From: Dactylonectria macrodidyma
Lineage: Eukaryota; Ascomycota; Sordariomycetes; Hypocreales; Nectriaceae
Direction of reading: 5' to 3'
Length of the DNA: 64,000 bases
NCBI GenBank assembly: GCA_020744425.1
Contig: JAGMUV010000014.1
Location: 372,001 to 436,000 of the forward strand
This document shows positions 22,205 through 34,722 of the stretch, piece by piece. The position numbers were made by a program, and so were the translations under genes. How positions within the stretch are numbered: position 1 is the stretch's first letter; the number at the start of each line of letters is the position of its first letter. The notes beneath the pieces are model-generated. The model had not been told where the DNA came from and ran no database searches. It saw only the letters and a program-made list of their open reading frames with translations.

Positions 22205-25200
22205 CCCTCTAGGCCCAATGCTGGCCGGTCACGCCCCAGGAGAGGCAAGAGTATAGAATCTTGGTATCTTCCAGAAGGAAGCGAGCGCGAAAAGGTTTCA
22301 AGCAGCGACCGGGTGGCGGCGGGAGCGTCTCCAGTGGCAGTGTTGCACAGCTCGCAATCGGTGGCAGCACATCCGCGGGAGGGCCTAGGAAGCCGAATAT
22401 TGTAACGGGATGGGAAACGGAAGAGTCGTCGGCTGGAGCGTATGAGGAAAGGAGCAGTGGTGTACGAAGTATCGGATGGCTCGAGTGGCTCGTGTGGCTC
22501 GATCCGGACCAGGCCACGCACGCGTTGTCGCGGAGAACCTGGAAGGGGGAGGGTGTCGTAGCCTCGTAGATTCGTCCGTGTGTTGGTGTCGATTCGCAGA
22601 TTGGGCCACGGCGAGACGCACTTGAAGGAGGCACTGGGAGGATTGCAAGTTGTACTTGGAACTGGTCCGCTGCGCAGCGAAGGAAACAGAGGAGAAAAGC
22701 GGCCGTGCAAGGCGGCGTGACAAGTTGGCTGTGGGAGTCAAGGTTCAAGAAGGGAAATTTGTACATGGGGATGGGATGAATGGGACGGTACAGGATGAGA
22801 TTGGGATTTGGGATGCCTTACCAAGGTACCAACTGAGAAAGTACCTCCGGGGGAGTCGTCAAGTTAGAGTCCAGCCTCTCAGTGGAGAGGTGGATACTTG
22901 GGCACGAGGTAGTCCCCGGTTTAGGTGCAGTCCGCAGTACAACGTCTTGCTCAGAAGGCACCTAACGGCGACCAAGAGAAGTACCGACCAGCAAATGCGC
23001 CATCATACACCAGCAGACAATATATCCAGCAGCAACATGCAGTCAAGAATACCTCACGAGGGCGGGAATCTCTATTCTTTCATTCTGCCTGCACAATGTA
23101 CAATATAGGAGATTGCTGATTACACACGCGTTACTACTCGCCATGTCATGGGGCAAATGAGGCGACAGGGCATCTGCAGCCATTGCTTTGTGGCGCGACA
23201 TAACAGCAACGCCAGCAACCCGCGCCTCGACAATGCCCCAAAATCCCACCGAAAGTCTACGGAGCGGAAGCATATGGACCGACTTACTACGTAGAGGCGG
23301 CGACATTGAGACCAACAGACCAACAGAGACCCGACATGGAGTGATATGCAGCCACGAGGAGTCGACTGGGGTCTCGGCATGGGGTACAAAACGGTTCGTT
23401 CGCTTAACCATGGGAACTGGGCCTTTAATCAAAGCCCGTGGGCCTCGACTGCACTGCGCCGTCCCATCGAAGAAGGCTGACTTTCTTCATCTTGGCGTCA
23501 TTGTTGTCGAGTCTTGCTCCAAGGCGCTGCGTCGATGGATGGAGGTGTTGATGTGCCGGAGGTACGGATATGCTTTATTGAGAAGAGCTCGCTTTCAAGG
23601 AAACAGAAAATGTTTCAATCTTTCCAGGGGCATGAGAGCTGGCCACTATGACGTGGACCGGCCTTGTGCATGCGTCGAGGATCGACAGCCACCGCACGCA
23701 CGTCCCGAGTTGCAGGATTAGAATCGTGAAATCCCGTATCCAATTGCACGCGTCTGCGAGAGGATTGCATGTCACTTATGCGACAGATTTATTACGGTCA
23801 CGGGCATTGGATAAACACCAGCATTAGGCAGATCCCAGCCAGAACCCTAGACCACGGCTGACTACCAAAGGAAAAAGGATCTGACTGGTGATATGTCCGC
23901 TCAATCATTGCGATCCTCCCCATGAGCCAAAAAGGCAGGGAAGCACCGCACCCAAGATTGTTCGTTCTTCTCTCCATTCTCTGCTTCTCGTGGTCGATGG
24001 TCCTGGGCACAGCCTTGCGGCGCACCTCGAATCGACAGTTAGAGCCGCCTGAATGTTGTTTTTTGCGTTGTTCAATATTTAATGAAGAGAAAAAAGAGAA
24101 ACAAGAAACGGCAGAAAACCTTTCAGCGTTTTTATCTGCAGCTCGCGGGTGGGGCGAAAGTCCGAGTGCCTGAGAAATTTTATGCTTGCGTGCCTGCAAT
24201 CCAAGGCCACGAATTCGCTAACCCACCTCGCACGCCGTATCCTTACTCGCCCGCTCATCAAGAGCATCAGAGCCGTTTTCAAGTCCCAACATCACAGTAC
24301 GACAAATTCCGGGCCGCGATGGTGCCAAGACAAGTCTATTCAGTTGTTATAGATGCGTCGTATCCCTTTCGTATCTGAAACGATCCAAGGATCTCCCAAT
24401 CCATCCGTCCAGGAATATGTAAGGCACACCCATAGCCTGACGAACAGCTTCAAAGCATGGAACATAGAGGTCAAGCGATATGCCGGTGTCATTTCCCTGA
24501 TTCACTTGTTTATCACAGGGTAAATGGCTATCGGACAGCGGTTAGTATATTGCCTTGTATGAGTGATGAAGAATCAGCGCCAACGGAGCAACTGGCCCTC
24601 ATCAACTACAGCCTACTTGGGTTGCTGACTTAGGTTGGTGCAATTGTTAAGACTAAACTGTGTAGGTAGTGAACAGTCGTTGAGTAAGTTGTGCATCCCA
24701 TCAATGCCCATCAGCGGTTGCCAATCCCTTGTCAGGCATGCAGTCTCTCGCAATCACCTTTCGTCAGGTGCCAATTCACGGATGAGCTCTCTGGATACTC
24801 ACCCTAGAGCATATATAACCCTTGCCATCGTTTCTATATGGGAGGAGGTTCTAGGGAATGAGCCCATCTCAACCGGCGATTGAGGGGCATGCGTGTTCAC
24901 TGGTAGCCAAGGCATAAGAAGAAATTACCTGGATCTACTATTAGTGTGTCAATGCCTCACGGCCAAAGAGCATGACCGAGTCAACGGAGTCGGAACGAGC
25001 ACACCGACGATCCGAGCTCCGATGGGTGGAGACGACCGAAGCCGGGGACCGGTCGGCCGATTGCTAATACGTGACAGCTAATCACGGCACTCACTAACAG
25101 CCTAGTAGGCGGAGACAGACGCCGGAGCAGTATGCACATGGCAGCTCCCTTATCCCCGGTTCTAGATTGTAGCCAGAGGGTAGAGGCTAGGACTGTGGCG

Positions 25201-25589
25201 ATGCATCAGCTTGCCCAAGACGACTCCACCTAAGCGTTTAACAATTCATCGCCCAGCTCACGTCGTGCCGGTTTTGCCATACTTGCAGCTTGGCGGGATC
25301 CTACTCTTCATATGATACCTCATCGCCAAGGTTATGGCCAAGGCAGGTCTTCAGCTGGCAATGCACCTGTCTGGACTGGTTCGGAAGACTGTGTGCTCAT
25401 TCCCTGTTTTTGTCTGTTTCTGTCGGAGAGTTTTGTTTACCACCCCGCTCTTGCCCGCACGCCTCTAGCTAGCTGAAGACTGAAGTACCTACCTCAGCTG
25501 CCCCTCCTCACGTCATCTCAGCTCTCTCAACTTCAACTTCACCTCCACACATTTACCTTCATCCTTTGCGTAGAGACTATTACTTCATC
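22205..25589. other. gene-free divergent region between kinase and PLC
   Basis: 3.4 kb upstream of both genes. Overlapping open frames at 22147-22766 on both strands have no domain and reflect GC-rich codon-like sequence in the kinase leader. Nothing else was recognised. Confidence 0.45.
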
Positions 25590-27332
25590 ATGGCGGATAT
25601 TGCGCAACGTATGGGGAACTTGAACCCCTTCTCCAAGAAGGCGCGCCGTCGCGCCGACTCGGAGGACTTCGGAGAGCAGATTGACAGTGGCACTGTTGCA
25701 GGCGGCGGCCACACCTCGCGCCACTGGGTTCTCGATCTCAGAGTCAGCCATGCGCTGCGCTCATTCATGGTTGATCGCCGCATCTTGTCCGAGAAGGATG
25801 CCGTCCTTGAGGAAGAATCTGCCCTATCGCGGGGGCTTCTCGATCTCGTCAGCAAGCCTCACATCCACGTGCCCCCAGAGCTCACTGATCGGTCGCACCC
25901 GCTGCCGGAATACTTCATCAGCTCCAGCCACAACACCTACTTGATGGCCCATCAGCTCTTCGGTGACTCTTGTGCGACAGCCTACGACACCGCCCTGCGC
26001 ACTGGCGCCCGGTGCGTCGAGATCGATGCCTGGGACAACAGCGACAATAAGGACGAGCCCAAGGTCACCCACGGCTACACCATGGTATCCAACATTCCCT
26101 TCCGCACCGTCTGCGAGACCATTCGCGATGCCCTCGACAGGGAGGTTGCTGAAGCAGCCACCACTGGGACCTTCAGGGCGGCCCCCGTCTTGCTTTCGCT
26201 AGAAAATCACTGCGACGCATATGGCCAGAAACGTCTCGTTGACATCATGACCGAGGTCTGGGGCCATCGGCTCCTCAGCAAGGCCGCCAGGCGACATGGC
26301 CATCAGGAACAGGCCGGAGAGGGAGACCATGTGACACTGGAGGAGCTGGGCTCCAAAATTGCCGTCATTGTCGAGTACCATATTCAGGGCGAGCCAGAGA
26401 GCGACTCCAGCTCGAGTGAATCCAGCGACTCTGAGGATGAAGAGGAGAAGAAGGCGCGGAAAGAGTACAAAGACAAGAAGAAGGCTAGCTGTGGCATCAT
26501 CATTCCCGAGTTGACTGAGTTAGGCGTATACGCTCAATCGGTCAAGCCCAGCAACGACTCGTGGTACACGGCACAGCTCATCAGCGGCCCTCACCACCAT
26601 CTCATCAATGTTTCCGAGCTAGGCGTGGGCTCTCTCCTCCCGCAACACACCGAAGCTATCTCGAAGCATAACGCCCATCATTTGATGCGCGTCTTTCCCA
26701 AGGGAACCCGTATCTCCTCGGGTAACCTGAAGCCCGTTGCCTACTGGGGTATCGGCGCCCAGATCTGCGCCCTCAACCTGCAGAATTTTGGCACCAGCAA
26801 CCAGCTCAATGAGGCTCTCTTCAGTGGCACTGACGGATACGTGCTGAAGCCTGCGGCCCTGCGTGCTGGCGGGAGCGGGAAGCTCAACAAGGGTAGGAAG
26901 AAGAAGCTGATTCTCCATGTCGCGGGAGCAACCGACATCCCCCTCCACGAAGACTCAGAGGCCGACGGCATCAAGCCCTATCTGACCTGCACGCTCTACC
27001 ACCCTGATGACCTGAAGAACGAACCACCGAAGCGCAAAACCTCGCCGTACAAGCAGCACAAGCTGGGCTTCTTGCACCGAGGTGAGAACCCACCGCCGAC
27101 GGACCCCATCTGGGACGAGACACTAGAATGGGAATACGAGGACAACGAGCTGGTCTTCGTGAGGATGCTCATCAAGAGCGATGACAGCTGGGCCAAGAAT
27201 CCTATGTTCGCAAATGCGGCGGTGCGGCTGCATTACGTGGTGCCGGGATGGAGCTTCATCCGGATGCTGGACATGCGCGGCCACGAGACGAAGTGCTCTA
27301 TTCTCGTGCGGTTTGAGATTACGGATGCTTGA
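25590..27332 (+). CDS. phosphoinositide-specific phospholipase C
   Basis: Single-exon, 580-residue enzyme cleaving PIP2 to IP3 and diacylglycerol. The X domain begins near residue 104 (LPEYFISSSHNTYL) with catalytic His114, calcium ligands in VEIDAWD (Glu144, Asp146) and the second catalytic His161 in VTHGYT; LLSLENHC is also conserved. An acidic Ser/Glu/Lys linker (about residues 268-302) separates X from the Y domain, which holds RVFPKGTRISSGN, then PVAYWGIGAQICALNLQNFGTS and GYVLKPAAL. A C2-like domain follows (KLILHVAGATDIP onward). There is no room for PH or EF-hand domains before X, so it is shorter than Plc1 of yeast. The ATG at 25590 (TCATCATGG) is chosen; the few upstream codons start at TTG. 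Confidence 0.92.
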   Translation: MADIAQRMGNLNPFSKKARRRADSEDFGEQIDSGTVAGGGHTSRHWVLDLRVSHALRSFMVDRRILSEKDAVLEEESALSRGLLDLVSKPHIHVPPELTDRSHPLPEYFISSSHNTYLMAHQLFGDSCATAYDTALRTGARCVEIDAWDNSDNKDEPKVTHGYTMVSNIPFRTVCETIRDALDREVAEAATTGTFRAAPVLLSLENHCDAYGQKRLVDIMTEVWGHRLLSKAARRHGHQEQAGEGDHVTLEELGSKIAVIVEYHIQGEPESDSSSSESSDSEDEEEKKARKEYKDKKKASCGIIIPELTELGVYAQSVKPSNDSWYTAQLISGPHHHLINVSELGVGSLLPQHTEAISKHNAHHLMRVFPKGTRISSGNLKPVAYWGIGAQICALNLQNFGTSNQLNEALFSGTDGYVLKPAALRAGGSGKLNKGRKKKLILHVAGATDIPLHEDSEADGIKPYLTCTLYHPDDLKNEPPKRKTSPYKQHKLGFLHRGENPPPTDPIWDETLEWEYEDNELVFVRMLIKSDDSWAKNPMFANAAVRLHYVVPGWSFIRMLDMRGHETKCSILVRFEITDA

Positions 27333-27995
27333 TCAATAACGGATATCATGTGCCAGTTTGGATTTGTCTGATGCGGGGTCTTATTCCCTTATCGTACTTG
27401 TTGCTGTGTATATGTATTGACTCATTGACCGTCGTATGTTAGTAGCACTCGAATGTTTTGCGGTGCCTTCACTCTTTTTTGGCACTTATTAGAGGTAGGG
27501 TTTCTACTTAATGTGCCTCTTCAATGATATCATGACTCAAGGAACAACGAAATATCCTTTGTGAGCCACGTCCGTTGACCATTCTCGATTCCGAGGGTTC
27601 ACAGGTTCGAGAATCTCACACTTGAACATCATCAAGCATGATGCCGAGTTTCGTTCAGCAAGTAACATGTAGTATCAGACCACCCGTACCAACTGACACC
27701 GGGTTTCCAATGCGTCAACATCAAACCACAAGTTTACCTGCCGCATAATCAAGTCTCCGACTGTGGAATCGTTGTGCCGGGCCCCGTCGGACTATAAGAA
27801 AGACAACGCCTTGGGTGCGCTAGTCCACGTAAGCTAACATCCGAATGCCTTCGGAACCGGAGACAATGACACCGCATGGCCGAGAGAATAATAAAAGCCA
27901 TCGATCTTAACCAACCCTTTGACGGCAATTTCTCAGCATTCGCCTAAACTAGACTTTTGTTTCATATAGTAATCGTCATCGCTATTGCCGTCATC
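27333..27995. other. intergenic between PLC and TMEM205-like gene
   Basis: 663 bp containing the PLC 3' end and the downstream promoter. Nothing else was recognised. Confidence 0.4.
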
Positions 27996-28577
27996 ATGGC
28001 CCTCCTCGCCGCCCTGCAGAGCATCTTCGCCAACCTCGCGCCCTTCCACCTGCTCTCCTTCTCCGCGCTCTTCGGCTCGCAGCTATACCAGACGTTTGTC
28101 GTCACCAAAGTGGCATTTACCACATTGCCCAGGCCCGCGTACATCAAGTTCCAGAAGACCATCTTCCCCGTCTACTTCCACGGCCAGTCCCTGCTCCTCT
28201 TGCTCACGGCGGCCACGGTGCCGCCACTCGGGCCGCTGTCGCTGGTCCAGCAGAAGGGCGACTGGATCCCGTTTGCCGTTTCGGGCGCCGCGGCGGGGCT
28301 CAATTTTGTCGTCTATGGGCCGAGGACGAGGCAGTTGATGCTGGATCGGGCTCAGCAGGGTATGTTGACGGTTCTATGCTATCGCGGTGAAATGGACTGA
28401 CACGAGATAGGTACTGTGGACGCTAAAGTGACTGGCTTGGACGGACCAAGCGAGGAAATGGCTCTGCTGAAGAGGAAGTTCTCCAGAGCCCATGCCATGT
28501 GCATACATCTCAATCTAATCTCCATCGGGGCCCTCGTGTGGTACACTTGGAGGCTGGCTTCTCACCTTCAGTATTGA
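27996..28577 (+). CDS. TMEM205/DUF4149-like membrane protein
   Basis: Two exons (27996-28359 and 28411-28577) give 176 residues. Four hydrophobic segments are visible (HLLSFSALFGSQLYQTFVV; SLLLLLTAATVPPLGPLSL; FAVSGAAAGLNFVVYGP; LNLISIGALVWYTWRL). FG(S)Q-x-YQTFV near the N-terminus, FPVYF in the middle and the GP(R)T-x-x-LM motif after the third helix are typical of the TMEM205-like (DUF4149) domain. Function in fungi is not established. An upstream in-frame extension begins only at TTG, so the ATG at 27996 is preferred. Confidence 0.8.
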
Positions 28578-28786
28578 GTTGCTGTCTGCAACTAGTTGGA
28601 TTGAACAGGTGCACGGTAGACAGCAACCATTTCAAGAACTCTCTCTCAAGAACGATTCATCTGTTTCACCTAGACATCGGTGTACATAGGCATTTCCTCC
28701 ACTTCCTCCCCATTAGAATAGCGTTAACCCATCAATGACAACACACATACCTACCACCCGGCGTTTGTTTCCACACAGCCCATTAT

Positions 28787-29598
28787 TCAGGCTGAGGGTA
28801 GATAAACGGCCATCTCCAGTCCGCCCGAATACGGCGTCATGGTCGTCTTGAATCCATTCTTCGGGTCGTGAATATACGTCAGAAAGTCCTTGTACATTAC
28901 CTTGACCCGTCCCGTGTTGTCGGCCAGCACGATCGCGCCCCGCCTCAGCCGCGGCTTGATGATCTCGAGCGTCGGCAGCGCCAACGGGGTCCAGACTGTA
29001 TCGGTGTCAGTACGACAACTCCGGGAGGAGATGGGGAGTGGGAACACGTACTATCCAGCAACAACATGTCAATCTCCTCTGGCAGCCCCTCGTCCACCTT
29101 GAGCGTCTCCTGCAAGTCCCCCACGCGCAACTCAATCCACGGCTCGACCTCGTCGCCGGCCTGCTTCCAATGATCCCTCGCTCTTTCTGCCTTTGTCGGC
29201 TCCTTCTCCGTCGCGATGACCTTGCCACTCACCGGCTTACCCGTCGCGGCCCTCTCATTAGCCACGTTCTGCCCGACAGCCAGCGCCAGGTAAATAGTCG
29301 AGACGCCGAAGCTAGTGCCCGCCTCGACGACGTTGCGCGCGCCCAGGCTTCGCGCCAGGAGATACATGAACTGGCACTTGTCCTGCTCGAGGGCGACGAA
29401 CTTGTCGCGCATGTGGGCGTCGGCGGCGGGCGTCCAGGTCGTTCCCCAGATGAGGTGCCGCGCGAGGTGGCCGAGGTAGAAGAGGATCTGGGAAAGCGAC
29501 CTCTCTTGCGCCTCCGACTCGGCGTGCAGCCGTTGCAACAAGTCGTGGACGCGCGGAGTTGCCTCGACGGCTTGAAGCGCTGTTGGTGGTGGTGCCAT
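28787..29598 (-). CDS. SAM-dependent O-methyltransferase, family 3 (CCoAOMT-like)
   Basis: Two exons; the intron at about 28999-29052 joins MLLLD to IWTPLALPTLE in frame. The SAM site reads NVVEAGTSFGVSTIYLALAV, followed by KVIATEKEPTKAERARDHW and the post-II motif EIDMLLLD. GAIVLADN near the C-terminus is the conserved catalytic/metal segment. Length (about 250 residues) fits small cation-dependent O-methyltransferases. The substrate cannot be told; secondary metabolism is possible but no biosynthetic neighbours are seen. Start at 29598. Confidence 0.85.
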
Positions 29599-32500
29599 GA
29601 CTGGGTTTTGAATAAGACGTCGAGATGGACAGACTTAGTGATGAATCAACTGATCATGTTTCCAGCAAACCAGTCAAGCTTTTATCCCCTCAAAGTGCCC
29701 ATTTCCTACCACGTATTGAAACCGAAATACGAAGCAATAGTGCCATTATGTGGTAGTTATATACCGTGATATGTCCGAGGCCGGTCTCGCAGGCCGAATA
29801 ACGCCGTAAAACAGAAGTCAAACATTCAGCTGGCATCGACCCCGCGTTCCAAGAACCCAATGAGCGAGTTCGTTTTGTGCAAGGATGTCTCTCTATGCTC
29901 GTGAATTACGTTTGAAAGTGTGGGTGACATTCATGCGAGCCGCTTCTTTCGAGCAAGCCACACGCCCGTGATAATACAACGCTGAGGGACATGCTGCCTC
30001 CTCTCGCTGCCGTTCGCAACGGAACGAACGGCACTGTAGCTGCAGCCGGAGAAGCGAACACGGCGATTCTCTAAGCCTCCCTTGCGAAGAAGCCATGCCG
30101 CCGTAAATCTCGGCGATTCTCTGGTCGTCGGCGGATATGTGAATGAAGTAGCCGTGAACCACCTCTGCAAGTACGTATCCCGGCATCCGGCGTAGTGGGG
30201 AACTCGGCCGTTAGGTCCGGACCGAAGAAACGCAGATCGTATCTCCGGCCGACAAGTCTCGGGCCCGGCCGTTCGCAGAAAAAAGCAACGACGCCGCATT
30301 TTTCATCCCCTTAGAAGGTTTGCACGCCTTGGATGAGTGCTTGTCATGATAGCTGCCAAGCGTCCGTAGCTATTCCCATGCGCCCTCCCTCTCCGGCACC
30401 AAGCACATCCTCTTCGACTCGCACACAAAGTTAATCCAGACTACTTGCCATCTGGAGTCGAACGCATAACAGAGTAGGGCAATTATCTTGGCAAGCTTAG
30501 AGACGAAAAGCACTTCATCATCTTGTTCTCTGGCCTCACGTCCTGGAAAGACTCGTCACCATCCCAAGTTGAATGTGCGAATTTGCACTGGTTGAAACGG
30601 TCCCGGGTAAGTTGCCGTATCTGGAGTCTCTACCTGCCACCTAATGCGCCCCGTCCCAGGCAACCGTCTACATCTCCAGCCCGCCCTATCTCCTCCCACA
30701 TGATTTCTCCCCAATGCTTAGCTCAGGCAGCGAGGTCGCCTTGTTGAAATGCCAACACATCAACGTAGCGGGTGACTCGGAAAGACGCAAGGTGTAAATG
30801 CAACTCCCAACCTCCGAGAGCGGCAAACTTCAGCCCCTCTCAGCTAGCCCGTCCGATCGGACTTATTGGTTACACGCAATGACGATTTGAAACCGAAGGA
30901 TCGGGGCACGAGATATCAGGGGGCTGTGGTGACGATCGTCTGGAAGGGCCGTGGCATGTAGGCAGGAGACTAAGCGGCCGTATATCCAGCACTGACGCAA
31001 CAGAGGCGCAGTTTTTCGTATGCCTAAATTGGAAATAGGTCTGAGCGCGAATCTGGGCCTGTACGCGAGACTAACTCAAAGGGTCAAGGTATGTCTTAGG
31101 CTGTAACATATGTCATTTACCACGTACATACTTGCGTCCCCCAAACAGCTTGGTTGACGGGAATGGGCGCGGATAGTTACTGGATAGCCGTACGGGGCGC
31201 ACGAGAAGCCTTCTCGCAATCACGTCGTAAAAGGAAACCATTGCGCCGGCGCATCGTTGAGCTCTCAGCTCTCGAAGCCACCACGTGTGACAACAGCAGT
31301 AACACGCCGATCAGGTGGGTAGCTGAGTTAATGGCCGCTCTAACAAGCGCTGTATCAAGACTAAGAGTACTGCGTACCGACCGCTTGATGGTGGCATTCT
31401 GCCTCGGGAGGAGAGGCTTTGTGCATATATCCGATGTTGGCGATTAGTGTAACAGTCGCGAAGCTGTCCATTTGGCCGATAACACAGGCGTGCAGTTGTG
31501 TACGACTTTGATGGAGTGTCGCACGGAACGTGTCACAAGTCGAGACTCATGAATACGGTGATCTACAACCAATCTCCATCGTCGGGTGCTAGGAGTCGGT
31601 GTGCTAGTGTCGGGCATCGTTTTTAGTCACGGCCGGGACGAGATGTTGGCAACCGGAGTGAGTTGCTCCCGGGCGGCTTGTAAGCCGCTCAAGTTGCTTT
31701 AGTTCGCGGCTAGGCACCTCATGAGTAGAGGGACACGTCGACGGCCAAGTAAGAACTCAGGCGTTTACACGTGGCTGGTGAGTGTTGTACAAGTCTCACG
31801 CAAGAGCCACAAACAGCCAAATTATTTTGGTGTCCGTCTTCATACTGTACTGTATCACGCACCCATGCAAGATTGGGGTCGACTGCTGTATGCACAGCCT
31901 GTACGCCTGCATCGTTGCACAGCGATGGTCAGCTTACAAAGGAGACTTGAGTGGGAACCGGCTGGATCACGAGCAAGCCTGGACATAGGTTTCAGCTCCA
32001 GTTCAAACCCCAGCCATTCTAACGGGTGCTCCAAATTTGAGAATCATCTGTCCACCGCCAAATTGACGTCGCCATTAGGGGATTCGTGCTAGGGAGTGTT
32101 GAGGGGGAAGCGAGCAGCGGATTTGCCAAGAAACCACAGAAGCTGAGCGGACTCCATTCGTCAAGTGAGGGTTTTCTCACGCGGGGAGAAGACGATCGAC
32201 AGCGGTAATAACCCTAGCATTGCGATGATCAGATGTGGGAAGCCAATCGCTGTGACGGTCATTGTTGCGTGATGTCGAAAATGGCCGGTAGTTGATACCA
32301 AAGTCCATCACCTGGACATGATCGGGTTGTCGGACAATGTTTCCATGTCAGTCGCGGATCCTTAAACGGCCAGGTGAAGGAATGCTAGACATAGAATGTG
32401 GTCACGAACTCTCCATCGATGACAGATTCTGGCGCCAAGGGAAGGCATTTGGCGGCAGTGTGTGAGACATGAGTTGAATAGAATCCGAAACCTAATTAGA

Positions 32501-33525
32501 TCGGGCCCGGAAATGCCAATTGTTTTGGAAGAGGATGGGTGCGTTCCAACAGCGGAAGAGGCAGGGCGTCCAGCCTGTGGTGAAGCGAACCAGACACAAT
32601 ATGCGCGGGTAGTCTAGGAGGCGGTTGGGGTCGGGGAATGACGTCGGATGGCAAGGTCAACCAAGTTTTCCACGGAGCAATGATCTGACTGTTGCCTCCG
32701 TCTGACAACCAGGGTGTCCTTCGAATACCGTCAACGTCGTACCGTATAGACGCCCTCAGAATCCCACGATGGCTTCAACTTCTGGTCTCGTCGGTTCGTA
32801 TTCCTGTTGGGGAGCAAAGGGAAGGGCAACCATAGATCTCGCGGGGAGCCTCGTTGGGATTTTGACTTTTCCAGGGGGCACTCTTTTCATTGCTGCACTG
32901 TAATAGACTAACAGTACGATGCCGTCAAATTCCTTTACACAAAATTGGGAAGTGTGGGCCGTGTTGGTACTCGAGTTGCAATGATTGCGGTGATCGACAT
33001 CTCATTCGTATCCTACAGTGAATGACCCACCGTCTTATACTGTACTGCCGCCGAGAATGATGAAACATTGTTGATTGGTCTTGGTCCCTTGGATGATGGC
33101 CACCGTTTCGAGCCTTGGAGTCGGGGTCCGTCCAAGCCCCCTTGCGTGAGTACCATGCCAGGTGTTGTGGAGGACGTGTCGATCCATGACATCAGTTTGA
33201 CCGAAGGTGTCCGTTGGTGAGATTTTGTTTGTCAGTCGATGGTGGTAGGGATGGCATGCTGTAACCCGTAGTGAACGAAAGGAGGACGTTGGTCCAGATG
33301 CACATCGTGTATCCATGGGTTGGGACAGTTTGCTTCTTGGTGCATGAGTATTGTGCTTCGATCCTGGAGTCAAAGTTGCGGGATCAGAAGTATGCTGCCG
33401 CTCCTAGTGCTGCCGTTCCCAGCACTTTACCTTTGGCTGAGGCGAACCAAGCATTTGTGGTGTCGATTCAGCCCGGAACCTTGAGGAAGGACAAAGCAAG
33501 GATGCACATCGCGACATTACCACGT

Positions 33526-33555
33526 GTGTACAGAGAGTATGTGTACAGAGAGTAC
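33526..33555. repeat. 15-bp tandem duplication
   Basis: GTGTACAGAGAGTA followed by T or C, twice in direct tandem with one mismatch. Minor repeat in the gene-poor stretch. Confidence 0.8.
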
Positions 33556-33685
33556 TATGATGAGGGAAATGGTGGCGTCCCCACGACTCGATTCGACCAG
33601 TGCCAGCCATGTCTCGGTGCATCCCCAACCCAAGCAACCAGGCATTGTTGAGATGCTAGGTATGGAGGGCAGGGGAATTCCATGG

Positions 33686-33718
33686 CATTCTGCCAGCATT
33701 CTGCCAGCATTCTGCCAG
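33686..33718. repeat. 11-bp tandem triplication
   Basis: CATTCTGCCAG three times without mismatch. A minisatellite-like array likely to vary in copy number. Confidence 0.85.
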
Positions 33719-34665
33719 TATTTCGGTCTTTGGGATTAGTAGGTCCGGTATTAAGAATAGACTGCAAGCATAACGGTCATGGGTGTAAATCTTGACCAAA
33801 TTGGACCTTGGACGAGACGATCAATGTCAAGGGTTGTCGCGGATCGTGAATGGCCGTTGATGGAATCTCACCCACAAGGACCACAGGACCACAGGAGACG
33901 CTCATCAGACACGACACCTGAAGCAATCATGGTGAGATACCAAGAAGTAGAAAAGGAGTAATTTCTCCGAGGCGGCACCGTAGCGGAGTTGTCATCCTGT
34001 CGAGGCCCATCCTCTACGCCTTAAGATGGGGCTCAAGCTCGCTCGACCAACATACAATGAAGCCTGACGGATGCTAGTTGCTAGGGCCATCTGGCTCGGA
34101 CAGTGAGTGGATCATCAAAGACAGGAGAGGCACGGAAGCCAAACAAAGGACACGGCCGATCTCATGCGAATGAATTCCCCATCGAAGGAGACGAGGAGAC
34201 ACGCCTACTATGCGAGAGTTGTTGTTGGATGGACGATGGTAGATAGCGCTCGGTAGTGGTGCTCGAGTGGGTTGATTTTGCCCCGCATATGCTCGCCTTG
34301 CCTTGCCCTGCCCTGCAACAGTCAAAGAGTTCGGGGTCCTGTCCGAATAAGCCGTAAAAGGAAACGCCCGTGGTGGCACAGAGCACAGAGTGCAGCAGCA
34401 GACTGACAACAGGGAGCAAGCTGGTCAACAGGGAGCAGGCCAGGGAGCAGGACCAGCCGAAGCGAAAAGCTCCCTCGAGGAACAACGAAGGCAAACAAGG
34501 GACCCAAGATTGAGAAAACCTGCGACCCTGGGCGATCAGCGCAAGTGACGCAATAATCTGGGCCCTTGCGAGGTTGCGACCAACTGTGCTGCAGAGTTGA
34601 GTTCCCTTGGCGAGGTGAGAGACCCGCTCGGTGGAGGAGAGACAGCTGATCGTCACTGCATGGGC

Positions 34666-34722
34666 TGCCTGAGGAAGGGATCTCATTGCCTGAGGAAGGG
34701 TCGCAATGCATGCCTGAGGAAA
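34666..34722. repeat. interspersed TGCCTGAGGAAGGG repeats
   Basis: Three copies of TGCCTGAGGAA(A/G) separated by short spacers, about 20-25 bp apart. Nearby (34296-34318 and 34407-34452) are further short reiterations (CCTTGCC/CCTGCC and CAGGGAGCA). Confidence 0.6.

Noticed and set aside
22147..22766. 185-187-codon minus-strand frames upstream of the kinase
   Set aside because: They overlap the kinase start or leader in other frames, have low-complexity Pro/Ser/Arg translation, and show no domain.
30421..30480. possible tRNA T-arm (TCGAAC-like sequence)
   Set aside because: The flanking bases do not form a five-pair T-stem or acceptor, so no cloverleaf.
33526..33718. CRISPR-like or regulatory array
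   Set aside because: Repeats are direct tandems without spacers, and the genome is eukaryotic. Classed as minisatellite.
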